From contig DJRG01000091.1 of NCBI GenBank assembly GCA_002438845.1, positions 30,581-51,583 on the forward strand: a stretch of DNA of 21,003 nt, written 5' to 3'. The notes under the pieces are model-generated. The model saw only the letters and a program-made list of their open reading frames with translations. It was not told where the DNA came from and did no database searches. Shown here piece after piece: positions 1-8,612 of the stretch. The position numbers and the translations under genes were made by a program. Origin of the DNA: Bacteroidales bacterium UBA6366 (GTDB lineage: Bacteria; Bacteroidota; Bacteroidia; Bacteroidales; UBA932). Position 1 is the stretch's first letter, and each line of letters opens with the position of its first letter.

Positions 1-44
1 ATAAAAGGATTGACGCATAAAATTTAAAAATATTTTTTAATCAG

Positions 45-52
45 CAAATATA
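45..52 (-). promoter_or_regulatory. Possible promoter -7 element for a gene left of the window
   Basis: On the minus strand this reads TATATTTG, matching the Bacteroidota -7 consensus TAnnTTTG. It sits just after the stop codon of the last operon gene, in the very AT-rich stretch 1-61. The same 13-mer TTACTATATTTGC occurs again upstream of the RNA methyltransferase gene (15914-15926), which supports a promoter role. I see no convincing -33 TTTG box, and the gene it would serve lies outside the window. No strong terminator hairpin for the operon is visible in 1-61. Confidence 0.35.
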
Positions 53-61
53 GTAATCATC

Positions 62-3000
62 TTACTTTAATGAATATTCCACCACGATGGCTGAGGAAGG
101 AGGAACGATAGTGGAATCGGAAATCTGGACGGCCTCACCGGTCAGGACGTTGCGGCCGGACTTCAGATCGGAGGCGATCTCGGAGTAGTGGGACCACGGG
201 ATTGCCCTTGGCTCCGGAGAGTTGTTCACATAGACGAAGACCTTGTCGGTGTCGTTGTAGCGGAAGAAGGCGTAGGTGTTGTCGCGGCCGAGGAAGTGCA
301 TCGTGCGGCCGTTATGAATAACATCCTTACCTTTTCTCCACTGGAACAAGGTCTTGGCATAGTCGTGAAGCTCAGCGAGTTGTCCCTGCGGAATTACTTT
401 TCCTCCTACCGAAACGGCGGCGGAGGCGCGGCCTTCCTCGGTGAAAAGGTCAATCTTGTCGCCTTCCCAGCCACCAGGGAAATCCATCCTCAACTCACCG
501 TCGCTCTTGTAAGTCTTGCCGGTGGCAAAACCCATCTCGTCACCATAGAAAATCTGAGGAATTCCACGGACTGTGGCCAAAAGGGTATAGGCGATCTTCA
601 ACTTGTCTGGATTCTGCTTCCAAGCGTCGGCCACACGATAATGGTCGTGGTTTGACAGGAATATCAGCATCTTGGACACATCGCGATAGGTCGCGTCATG
701 GGAGAGAGCGGAATATACCCGGACCATACCCTGCCCCCACTGCGGATTGTCCTCGCAGAGAGCTGCGTTGACAGCCTCCTGAAGAGGGAAGTCCATGATC
801 GAAGGCAAATGCGAATCGAAACCATCACGGTTGGCGTTGCCGCCCTGCCAGTAGGCAAGCTGGTCGATGTTGGTGTCCCAGCACTCCCCTACGATGTTGA
901 GGTTGGGATATTCATTCATCACGGCCTCGCACCACTTGCTCATCGGGACTTTCTCGTTGTAAGGGTAGGTGTCCACGCGCAGACCGTCCTGTCCGGAATA
1001 TTCGGTCCACCAGATCGCCCACTGCTGGAAATATTTCAGCATGAACGGATTGTCGAGGTTCATGTCCGGCATCGAAGGCACGAACCAGCCGCTGACCTGA
1101 AGGTAGGAGTCGTACTGAGATGCGTTCGGATCCATGGCCGAGGAGAAGGCGATGTTCGAGCCAGTATATTCAGGGAACTGGTGGATCCAGTCGTTGAAAG
1201 GCAGATCCTTCATCCACCAGTGGCCTGTGCCGCAATGGTTTGTGACGATGTCCATTATCACCTTGAGGCCTTTCTCGTGGGCTTTGGCTACATATTCCTT
1301 GTACTGAGAATTGCTGCCGAAGCGAGGATCAATGCGGTAGTAATCACCGCAGGCATAACCGTGGTAGGACTCCTTCGGCTGGTCATCGACCAGAAGCGGA
1401 GTGCACCAGATGGCGGTCGCACCAAGGTCGGCAATATAGTCAAGATGGTCGATAATGCCCTGCAAATCACCACCGTGACGGCCAAACGGCTCGCTCCGGT
1501 CTGCCTTGTCGGCTGTGTCATCGGTGCTGTCATTTCCTTTGTCAGCGTTCGCAAAGCGGTCAGGGCAAATGAGATAGATAAGATCCGATGTTGAAAAGCT
1601 GCCACGCTCAGCGGAACCTTCCTCCCTCGCGGCAATCTGGTACGGGTAGCGGAAGGATTCTCCATCCTTTGTGAATATGATTCCGTACTCTCCAGGTTTG
1701 GCTGACGGGCTGACGACCACGTCAACAAACAGATAGTTAGGGCTTTCAGCCTTATGGATTTCCTTTACGCTGACACCCTCGCCCTCGATCCTGACGTCGT
1801 AGTCTGCGATGGCGTCGCCGTGGATCATCAGCTGGAGCGGAGTCTTCATCCCGACCCACCAGCTTGGTGGCTCCACCTGCGAGATCCTGGCCTCCGGAAC
1901 GTCTATGCTCCAGTTCCACGGAGCCTTCAGCTGAACGCTGACGATGACGCTGTCCTGATCAAGGCTGCGCTTGAAGACCAGTCCGGAATCCGTGCAGGAA
2001 ACGACCTCGAATGACGGATTGTCGGCAGACAGAGCCGGATGAGCGTGCTTTACCTTATTAAGATAGGTGTAGAAATCCGTGGTGGCGTTGTGGTGCCAGT
2101 CCGGCATCGGATCCTTCTCGAAGAACTCGAAACGGTGGTTGTAGCCGACCTCCTGACCCGTGTAGATCAGCGGCTGGGCGTTCGGAAGAGTCCAGCAGAG
2201 AACAGCCATGGCCTTCCAGGCATCGCCCATCCTTTCATATTCAGTACCGCTCCAAGAGTTTTCGTCGTGGTTGGAAGTGAACGAGAGCCTGTAACCGTTT
2301 GACGGATAGGTGGCAGCGTTCCACTCCACATAGCGGACAAGGCTGTCGGCATCGGCTTTCCCCTGCGCGATGTCGTTCAGAAGATGGTGCAGTTTCCATG
2401 CGTAGGTGGCGTCGAAGCCGGCCTCGTGCAGCCAAGTCTCCTCACCCTCTGCAAGGAAGTAGAGCCTGCGGGAATATTCAGACCTGAACTTCGAGAAAAC
2501 GTCCGTCCAGAAATCCTGCGGCACCTGAAAGGCCACATCGCAGCGGAATCCGTCGATTCCTCTGTCCAGCCAGAAACGCATGCTCTTCTCCATCTCGGCC
2601 CGCATTTCCTTGGACTCGTAGTTGAGTTTCGCGATGTCCGTCCAGTCATATTCAACAATCGTGTTGCCGCTCGCGTCTCGGACGTACCAGTCGGCAGGCT
2701 TCTCGGTGACCCACGGATGATCCGGTGATGTGTGGTTGGCCACCCAATCGATAATGACCTTGAGTCCGAGGTCGTGCGCGGACCGCACAAAATGATCGAA
2801 GTCCTGAAGGGTTCCGAACTCTGGATTGATGTCGCAATAGTCCTTGATGGCGTAGTAAGAGCCAAGGGTTCCCTTGCGGCCTTTCTCTCCAATCGGATAG
2901 ACAGGCATCAGCCAGACCACATCCACTCCCAACTCCTTGAGTTCAGGAAGTTTCTTCTCGGCTGCCGCGAATGTACCCTCAGCGGTCGCCTGGCGGGTGT

Positions 3001-3118
3001 TCAACTCATAGACCACAGCGTTCCGGGTCCAATCCTGCTCTTCCACGGCCACCTCCGCCTTGGGAGCGCAGGAGAATGCCACGAGAGCTGTCAGCAAGAT
3101 AGATAGAGTACGTCTCAT
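62..3118 (-). CDS. Two-enzyme GH13 fusion lipoprotein: alpha-amylase domain plus SusA-like neopullulanase
   Basis: This 1018-residue protein should hydrolyse alpha-1,4 links of starch or maltodextrin. Residues 1-17 are a lipoprotein signal ending in AFSC (Cys17). Residues about 28-395 form a GH13 barrel with DWVANHT (124-130), nucleophile D194 in GFRCD, acid/base E224 and D285 in SNHDEN. Residues about 406-1018 resemble SusA-type cyclomaltodextrinase/neopullulanase: an N-terminal beta domain opening at VEPPSWWVGM (415-424), then a second barrel with D716 (GLRVD), E745 (VGECWD) and D825 (SNHDHY), then a C-terminal beta domain. The C-terminal part is close to the length of stand-alone SusA (about 617). 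The first enzyme's C-terminal beta domain looks shortened at the junction, and the second lacks its own signal peptide. It is the last gene of the operon, 15 bp after the SusG-like gene. Both catalytic triads look intact, so I infer two active sites. The single frame spans the junction without a stop. Confidence 0.93.
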   Translation of the reverse strand: MRRTLSILLTALVAFSCAPKAEVAVEEQDWTRNAVVYELNTRQATAEGTFAAAEKKLPELKELGVDVVWLMPVYPIGEKGRKGTLGSYYAIKDYCDINPEFGTLQDFDHFVRSAHDLGLKVIIDWVANHTSPDHPWVTEKPADWYVRDASGNTIVEYDWTDIAKLNYESKEMRAEMEKSMRFWLDRGIDGFRCDVAFQVPQDFWTDVFSKFRSEYSRRLYFLAEGEETWLHEAGFDATYAWKLHHLLNDIAQGKADADSLVRYVEWNAATYPSNGYRLSFTSNHDENSWSGTEYERMGDAWKAMAVLCWTLPNAQPLIYTGQEVGYNHRFEFFEKDPMPDWHHNATTDFYTYLNKVKHAHPALSADNPSFEVVSCTDSGLVFKRSLDQDSVIVSVQLKAPWNWSIDVPEARISQVEPPSWWVGMKTPLQLMIHGDAIADYDVRIEGEGVSVKEIHKAESPNYLFVDVVVSPSAKPGEYGIIFTKDGESFRYPYQIAAREEGSAERGSFSTSDLIYLICPDRFANADKGNDSTDDTADKADRSEPFGRHGGDLQGIIDHLDYIADLGATAIWCTPLLVDDQPKESYHGYACGDYYRIDPRFGSNSQYKEYVAKAHEKGLKVIMDIVTNHCGTGHWWMKDLPFNDWIHQFPEYTGSNIAFSSAMDPNASQYDSYLQVSGWFVPSMPDMNLDNPFMLKYFQQWAIWWTEYSGQDGLRVDTYPYNEKVPMSKWCEAVMNEYPNLNIVGECWDTNIDQLAYWQGGNANRDGFDSHLPSIMDFPLQEAVNAALCEDNPQWGQGMVRVYSALSHDATYRDVSKMLIFLSNHDHYRVADAWKQNPDKLKIAYTLLATVRGIPQIFYGDEMGFATGKTYKSDGELRMDFPGGWEGDKIDLFTEEGRASAAVSVGGKVIPQGQLAELHDYAKTLFQWRKGKDVIHNGRTMHFLGRDNTYAFFRYNDTDKVFVYVNNSPEPRAIPWSHYSEIASDLKSGRNVLTGEAVQISDSTIVPPSSAIVVEYSLK

Positions 3119-3133
3119 ATAATGTCAAATAAT

Positions 3134-5137
3134 TTATTGCAGAAATACAACCGATGAATATGCTCCCAGAGTCACCTTTGTGCCATTCACTTTGACTGCG
3201 CCGTTGGTGGCTATGGCGTTGTCCAGTTTGTCGGACGTGAGATTTACGGTGGCGTTGCCTCCCGAGAAATTGTGGACGACCAGAACCTTCTGGTCCTCGT
3301 AAGAACGGTACCAAGCCGAGACTGAGCTTACGGAAGCGGCAGCCGAACAGTAATCGAACGAGCCTTTGGCCAGGGCTTTATATTCATCCCTCAGGACTCC
3401 GAACTTGCGATAGACATTGAGGATGGAGTTCTCGTCCTTGGCCTGACTCTCGACAGAGATCGAAGATGTCAGCATGGATTTGTCCACCTTGCCGCTCAGT
3501 TTGCCGTCGGCAAGGGAAGAGCCGTCGGCATTCCATAGGATCGGAGTACGGACATATTCATCGCCACCGGATTTAGTGCCCCAGTAGCCGAGTTCCTCGC
3601 CTTGGTAGATGTACGGCTGGCCGCCGGCTGTAAGCAGCACCGCTCCGGCGAGTTTCATCTTGTCAACGTTCTTTCCAAGGTCGCTGCCGACCCTGTCCTC
3701 ATCATGGTTGGACAGTTTTGTGGCTTCGATGTAGTCCAGACGGTAGCCGGAGTATAGTTTCTGATAACCCTGAATCGTCCCCACAAACGAACTTCCGTCG
3801 CCACTGTTGATGCAATCCTTCAGCCTCCACCAGAAACTGAACTCGAAGAGGGCCGGGATGCCTTTGTAGTATGGAGCAACCTCGGCGGCGTCGCTGAACT
3901 GCTCTCCGACCATATAGAACTCGCCTTTCCCACCGACAGATTTGAAAGTGGCGTCGCAGTGGTCATAGAACTTCTTCAAGAAAGTCGGATTCTCGTCCGA
4001 ATTGGCATTGTGGTAGATGTGCTTGACGGCATCCAGACGGAAACCGTCCACTCCCATCCTGATCCATTTGTCAGCGGACTCGCAGACAGATTTGAAAGCG
4101 CCGGACTGCTCGCATGTCTCCACCGGACCGTAATTCAGATCAGCGAACCAGTCCGTCCAGAAATGTGAGTGGTACATCGTGGTGGTCATCCCAGGCAGAA
4201 GGATGTCCTGGGCATTAGAGTTTGAAAGCGCAAGCGAAGTGCCGTAGGAAAGTTGGTTCTTCCCCGAAGGAGCGCCGTACTTATAGGGGTCCCATTGGGT
4301 CTGGCTGGTCCTCACGAGAACTCCCCATGAAGACTCAAACTCCAGAGACAGAGAGCATTCCTTGGTTCCGGTCTTGTAGAACTGCTCCATGCTGGCATCC
4401 CCGTAGTACAACCATATTCCTGAGTTCTGACTTCCGGAGTTGGTCACTTCGTCCACCTTGTCCATCCTAAGGGTCGATGGTTTCCCGGAATTGTCCAACG
4501 AAAGGGTGAATTTCACCTTCAATTTGCCGTCAACTCCAGTGACAGCGGAAAACCACTGGCCGGAATCGTAGCCACGCGCGCCCTCAGTGGCGATCATCGG
4601 GATCTTGCCGTCACGGATGTCAGCCCGAGGGTCGTCGGAGAAGATATAATAGTTGCGGTACTGGCTGCCCGCGCTTTGTTTCGCGTCAAGGAACCACGGA
4701 TGATTCTTGGAAGTGTGGTTCAGCACATAGTCAAGATAAATCTTGATCCTTTTGGCGTGTGCCGCGTCCAGAAGGGATTTGAAATCGGCTTCGCTGCCGT
4801 AGTCGGGATTGACGCTGGAATAGTCCAGAACGTCATACCCGTGATAGGATGAAGCTTTGTGGATCGGGGAAAGCCAGAGAGCCTGGACCCCCATCTCCTT
4901 CAGATAGTCAAGTCTGGATTGGATTCCTCTGAAGTCCCCGCAGCCGTCGCCGTCGCTGTCGGCGAATGAATATACCAGCAACTGATAGGATATTCCCGAT
5001 TCTCCGGTGCGTTCCGGAGTGACCGGATCCGGGGTCGGAGCAGGTTCCGGCACAGTGCCGTTCTTGTCGCATCCCACAAGGAAAGCGGCGGACACGATCA
5101 AACTTAAAAGGCCAAAGAGGAATGACGAGCGTTTCAT
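3134..5137 (-). CDS. susG: SusG-like outer-surface alpha-amylase lipoprotein (GH13)
   Basis: This is an endo-acting alpha-amylase predicted to sit on the outer face of the outer membrane and cut starch for the SusCD importer. A lipoprotein signal ends at LVGC (Cys23), followed by a Pro-rich linker (about 30-42). The GH13 barrel has YHGYDV (98-103), DYVLNHT (136-142), nucleophile D369 (GFRLD), acid/base E412 (VGEQF) and D479 (SNHDED). As I recall them, the SusG catalytic residues are D388, E431 and D498, so all three are offset by exactly 19, and the length (667 against 692) fits. An extra beta-rich stretch at about 185-315 lies where SusG carries its inserted starch-binding module CBM58. It starts 84 bp after the SusE/F-like gene, beyond a strong hairpin, and ends 15 bp before the fusion gene. 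Family assignment is firm; exact specificity is inferred. Confidence 0.95.
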   Translation of the reverse strand: MKRSSFLFGLLSLIVSAAFLVGCDKNGTVPEPAPTPDPVTPERTGESGISYQLLVYSFADSDGDGCGDFRGIQSRLDYLKEMGVQALWLSPIHKASSYHGYDVLDYSSVNPDYGSEADFKSLLDAAHAKRIKIYLDYVLNHTSKNHPWFLDAKQSAGSQYRNYYIFSDDPRADIRDGKIPMIATEGARGYDSGQWFSAVTGVDGKLKVKFTLSLDNSGKPSTLRMDKVDEVTNSGSQNSGIWLYYGDASMEQFYKTGTKECSLSLEFESSWGVLVRTSQTQWDPYKYGAPSGKNQLSYGTSLALSNSNAQDILLPGMTTTMYHSHFWTDWFADLNYGPVETCEQSGAFKSVCESADKWIRMGVDGFRLDAVKHIYHNANSDENPTFLKKFYDHCDATFKSVGGKGEFYMVGEQFSDAAEVAPYYKGIPALFEFSFWWRLKDCINSGDGSSFVGTIQGYQKLYSGYRLDYIEATKLSNHDEDRVGSDLGKNVDKMKLAGAVLLTAGGQPYIYQGEELGYWGTKSGGDEYVRTPILWNADGSSLADGKLSGKVDKSMLTSSISVESQAKDENSILNVYRKFGVLRDEYKALAKGSFDYCSAAASVSSVSAWYRSYEDQKVLVVHNFSGGNATVNLTSDKLDNAIATNGAVKVNGTKVTLGAYSSVVFLQ

Positions 5138-5168
5138 AATTTACGAATATCTCTACGAATATAATAAA

Positions 5169-5209
5169 TCAGACGCACCCGGGCATATTCTTCCATCGGG
5201 TGCGTCTGA
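5169..5209 (-). other. Intercistronic hairpin between the susE/F-like and susG-like genes
   Basis: A perfect 13-bp inverted repeat (5169-5181 against 5197-5209; core CAGACGCACCCG) encloses a 15-nt loop. It occupies the largest gap of the operon (5138-5221). On the transcribed strand it is followed by ATTTATTATATT rather than a run of U, so it is a poor intrinsic terminator. It could be a partial terminator or a 3' stabiliser that keeps upstream transporter mRNA more abundant than the enzyme mRNA. That role is inferred; only the structure is seen. Confidence 0.75.
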
Positions 5210-5221
5210 AAGACATGAATA

Positions 5222-6988
5222 TTACTTCTGGATGGTCACGGCGAGGGTCTTCGCGTTGAAGATCACCTTGTAGTCACCTGCTTCAGGAATCATGATGTTT
5301 CCACCCGGCTGAACAAGAGTGAACTCCTTGCCGATCTCGACAGTTGTTCCGGCATCAACACCATAAGTGTTTGCGTCAGCCCAAGAGAAATCGTAGCGGA
5401 TCTTGAACTCTCCATCGATTGTCACGACAGGGCTTGTCCAGACATCACCGTCCTGTGTCATCACGAAATCCTTTCCCCAGTTAGAGCCATTGATGCTGCC
5501 TATCAGTGAGAAGAGAGCCTTGTGATTCTCCACGAGAATGGTCTTGGCCGCATTGTCGTAGGTGACATCGTAGACGCCTTCGACTCCGACCTGAATGTTC
5601 ATCCCACCTGCCGCGAAGGCTGTTCCAAGCACAGGTTTGAAGACATCATAAGGATTCTTCGGATCGATCGTGCTCTTTGAGTTGGCCTCCGTGCCTCCGG
5701 CGGCCTCCTTCCAGTCGGGATCGTGACCGAAACGAAGTTTGAACTCATCACTGGCGGTCAGGCTCACGCTTCTGGCGATCCATACCTCACCTTCGATGTT
5801 GGTCATGTCCACATCCGCCTTCCAGTCGTCCCCGCCGATTGTTCCGCAGAGAGACCAAACGGCAGGTTTCTCCGGCTCAGGCTCGTTGCCGCTGGCGCTT
5901 GGCTCATCCTTTCCGTACATTGAAGTGCTGAGCTCTACGGTCTTCTTGTTGAGATCGAGATAGATACGGTACTTACCGGCGCTGACAGGGAGATTATCAC
6001 CACCACAATCCTTGCCCCAATTGTAGTCCCATTTGCCGTCAGCGCGGAATTTGATCTCTGTGTCGGATGCGAAATCCACATCAGCCCAGAAGCGCACATA
6101 ATCAGCGTTGTAGTTCATCTCGGTGTCCGGCAGGCCAGTGTTGCCCCAGTCGTTGAATCCACCGACGATTCCGATGACATCGGCGCCCCAGTCCTTGGTC
6201 AAGACAAGAGAGTTCTTGTCAAGAGTGAATCCGTAGAAACGCTTGCTGTAGCAGATGATGTTCTGAGAACCAGCGCCATTGACGAGCTGGATGCTCTTGG
6301 CCTCGGCTTCCTCCGCCTGAGCCTCTGAACCCCAGTTGCCTTCGTCCCAGTTGGCGGCACTGGTGAACTTGATTCCGCCAGAAGCCTTCTCACCGAAGTC
6401 AACGACACCTGTGAAAGTCTTGCCGTCCTTGCTGTAGTTGTAGAGGAACTGGCTCTTGTCGTGGTTCCAGCCGCAGTAGTCACCCTGAACCCAAACGTGG
6501 TCATAGACATCCTTGTCAAGGATCAGCTGGTTGTAAGGGACGAATTTGGCGGAGATCACGTTGGACCGTGTCAAAGATGTCTCGACAGCAACGTTCTTGT
6601 TGTTGGCCACCCAGGAATCAAGCCTGAGATAGACCGTGAACTCAGCGTCAGCCACACCGCCCAGATTGAGGATAGCGGAGTTAAGGCTTGACTGCTTGAC
6701 AGTGACGGTCGTGCCGCTCACGGTGGCAGCAAGTTTCTCCTGCTTTGTGAAATCCTGTGAATCAGAAATGTAAAGAGTATAGAGTTTCGCAGCATCGATG
6801 TTGTAGGTCGGCTGGGTAAACTCGAATGTCAGGTCAGCGCCATCAGAGGCGAGGGTGGTTCCGGGCAATGTTCCCAATTCCGGGGCCACAGAGGATGACG
6901 GATCGAAGACAATCTTGTCCGCATCCGTCGTGCAGGAAGCCGCAAGGATTCCCGCAAATGCGATTATCGTGTAAAATAACTTTTTCAT
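5222..6988 (-). CDS. SusE/SusF-like surface starch-binding lipoprotein with four tandem modules
   Basis: This 588-residue lipoprotein (signal ending LAASC, Cys19) should bind starch at the cell surface without cutting it. Residues about 30-155 look like the Ig-like N-terminal domain of SusE/SusF. Four beta-sandwich modules appear to follow, each opening with a short strand and a Gly/Trp turn and closing with a paired-strand motif: about 164-265 (VWVQGDYCGWN), 270-356 (GIVGGFNDWG), 377-487 (SLCGTIGGDDW) and 492-588 (SLIGSINGSNW). A Pro/Glu linker (361-376) splits the first pair from the second. As I recall, SusE has two and SusF three such modules, so this is longer than either. It lies 6 bp after SusD, the usual place for SusE. 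Sequence in this family diverges quickly, so the module count is my reading by eye, not a profile match. Confidence 0.85.
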   Translation of the reverse strand: MKKLFYTIIAFAGILAASCTTDADKIVFDPSSSVAPELGTLPGTTLASDGADLTFEFTQPTYNIDAAKLYTLYISDSQDFTKQEKLAATVSGTTVTVKQSSLNSAILNLGGVADAEFTVYLRLDSWVANNKNVAVETSLTRSNVISAKFVPYNQLILDKDVYDHVWVQGDYCGWNHDKSQFLYNYSKDGKTFTGVVDFGEKASGGIKFTSAANWDEGNWGSEAQAEEAEAKSIQLVNGAGSQNIICYSKRFYGFTLDKNSLVLTKDWGADVIGIVGGFNDWGNTGLPDTEMNYNADYVRFWADVDFASDTEIKFRADGKWDYNWGKDCGGDNLPVSAGKYRIYLDLNKKTVELSTSMYGKDEPSASGNEPEPEKPAVWSLCGTIGGDDWKADVDMTNIEGEVWIARSVSLTASDEFKLRFGHDPDWKEAAGGTEANSKSTIDPKNPYDVFKPVLGTAFAAGGMNIQVGVEGVYDVTYDNAAKTILVENHKALFSLIGSINGSNWGKDFVMTQDGDVWTSPVVTIDGEFKIRYDFSWADANTYGVDAGTTVEIGKEFTLVQPGGNIMIPEAGDYKVIFNAKTLAVTIQK

Positions 6989-6994
6989 AATCTA

Positions 6995-8599
6995 TTAATA
7001 TCCAGGGTTCTGTTTAAGATTACCATTAGCGTTCAGCTCACCGGATGTGATAGGATACAGGTTGAAGTGCTCGTCAACCGCCTTTCCGGCCTGGACACCA
7101 CCCTTGAACTCCCAAAGGTACTTGTCAGATGTGAAGCGACCGAACCTGATGAGATCCTGACGGCGGAAGCCTTCGTAGTAGAGCTCGCGTCCACGCTCGT
7201 CGATGATGTTGTCTTCCGTGAGTCCGATGCTGCCCACACCGGCCCTGGCGCGTACATCGTCAAGGTACTTTTGCCCCTTCGCCTTGTCGGCGGCTCCTCT
7301 GGCTGCGCACTCGGCGTACATCAGGTAAGCGTCCGCACTGCGGAACACAGGCCAGTCCGTGTCCACGAAACCATCGGCCTGAGCCTTGCTGCCATCGTGG
7401 TTCACATTCAAGAACTTCATTGACTTCCAGCCATTTGACCAACTATCAGACTCACGACGAAGAGCATCAATGTACTGGTCGAACTCCTCACCCTTGTAGA
7501 ATGTCGCGCGAAGGTCTCCGTCCTCAAACTTACTGGTGAACGCACCTGTCATTGAAAGACCACCCCAACCGGAGGAAATTCCGATGGCAGCAGCGTCCAT
7601 CTTGCCGCCTGTACTACCGAACACGAGGAAGTTGGTAGCGCCGTATGACTGAACAAGTATTCCATCCTGCTCAACGACGAAGATGATCTCGTCACCGTTG
7701 TAGGTTGTGTTTGCTGTCCAGAGATGGTTGTCGGCCATAAAGAGTTCCTGCCAAGCGCTGTACTCACCGTGGCTGGTGGTGTGGAGAGGATATTCACTGA
7801 TTATCTTCTCGCAAACCTCAGCGGCCTTGTCATACATGGCAGTGCCCTTCCAGACCTCGGCATTGAGGTAAAGCTTGGCAAGGATCATCTGAACCAGACC
7901 TTTGTCGCAGCGGCCATATTCATTTTTTCTTGGCTCGGCAAGGTCGCTGCCGTCAAGCAGTTCGTTGCACTCGTCAACCATCCAGTCGAAGAGGTCGGCG
8001 CGGGAAATCTGCTCAGCTCCGGTAGAGCCGACAGATTGAGTCTCAGTGGCGAAAGGCACGTTGCCGAACATGTCGATCGCGTGATAATAACTGAAAAGCC
8101 TCAATGCGCGCGCCTCGGCGATGTAGGCGTTCTTCAAGGTGTAGCCACTGATGTCACTGGCATTGGAGCGGCGGATGAACTCGTTGCAAAGGCCTATCTG
8201 GAAATAGATACGGTAGTACATTGAAAGGACATATTCATTAGAGGCGTTCCAATTGAGGTTGTGAATATCATAGAGGTTGCCATCGTTCCAGCAGCAGGTC
8301 GTCACATCGGTAGGAAGCTCCTCCATGTAGAACAGGGCCCTCATGTACTGGCCATAGCCACCATCAACACCCTCGATGTCGGGATCACCGCTAGGCCCAG
8401 TTGAAGATGAGCAGGAAAGTCCCTGATAGCACTTCGCAAGAAGCGCGGTGAAGGCATCCTGACTGTTGAGAACATCCTCCGGAAGCTCAAGGTTCGGATC
8501 AATAGGCTTGACATCAAGATCCCCGACGCAGGAAGTCACCGCACCGGTGAGCATCGTCGCCGCAAGGGCGATCGCTGTATATTTGATTATCTTTTTCAT
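6995..8599 (-). CDS. susD: SusD-family starch-binding outer-membrane lipoprotein
   Basis: SusD proteins form the lid on the SusC channel and bind the glycan to be imported. The 534-residue length fits the family. The signal peptide ends at AVTSC (Cys24). The N-terminal half is helical and TPR-like, including IAEARALRLFSYY, the usual SusD helix with Arg-Ala-Leu-Arg. The C-terminal RagB/SusD region includes DEIIFVVEQDG and the terminal RGRELYYEGFRRQDLIRFGR-type segment common in SusD proteins, then YPITSGELNANGNLKQNPGY at the end, again typical. It starts 13 bp after SusC and ends 6 bp before the SusE/F-like gene, so it is surely cotranscribed. Specificity for maltodextrin is inferred from the GH13 neighbours. 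Confidence 0.97.
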   Translation of the reverse strand: MKKIIKYTAIALAATMLTGAVTSCVGDLDVKPIDPNLELPEDVLNSQDAFTALLAKCYQGLSCSSSTGPSGDPDIEGVDGGYGQYMRALFYMEELPTDVTTCCWNDGNLYDIHNLNWNASNEYVLSMYYRIYFQIGLCNEFIRRSNASDISGYTLKNAYIAEARALRLFSYYHAIDMFGNVPFATETQSVGSTGAEQISRADLFDWMVDECNELLDGSDLAEPRKNEYGRCDKGLVQMILAKLYLNAEVWKGTAMYDKAAEVCEKIISEYPLHTTSHGEYSAWQELFMADNHLWTANTTYNGDEIIFVVEQDGILVQSYGATNFLVFGSTGGKMDAAAIGISSGWGGLSMTGAFTSKFEDGDLRATFYKGEEFDQYIDALRRESDSWSNGWKSMKFLNVNHDGSKAQADGFVDTDWPVFRSADAYLMYAECAARGAADKAKGQKYLDDVRARAGVGSIGLTEDNIIDERGRELYYEGFRRQDLIRFGRFTSDKYLWEFKGGVQAGKAVDEHFNLYPITSGELNANGNLKQNPGY

Positions 8600-8612
8600 G
8601 ATTTATGACGCA

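Noticed and set aside
698..1594. 298-codon open frame on the plus strand
   Set aside because: It lies antisense to the SusA-like part of the fusion gene, whose catalytic motifs are intact. Its translation has no recognisable domain, so it is a shadow of the high-GC coding strand.
3934..4098. Repeated 14-mer GACAGATTTGAAAG within the susG-like gene
   Set aside because: Both copies encode FKSV in frame and the flanks differ, so it looks like chance codon reuse.
5169..5209. Hairpin considered as an intrinsic terminator
   Set aside because: The transcribed strand continues ATTTATTATATT without a U-run, and the downstream genes need the operon promoter. I keep it as a hairpin of unknown role.
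7724..8224. 166-codon open frame on the plus strand
   Set aside because: It is antisense to susD and has no recognisable domain.
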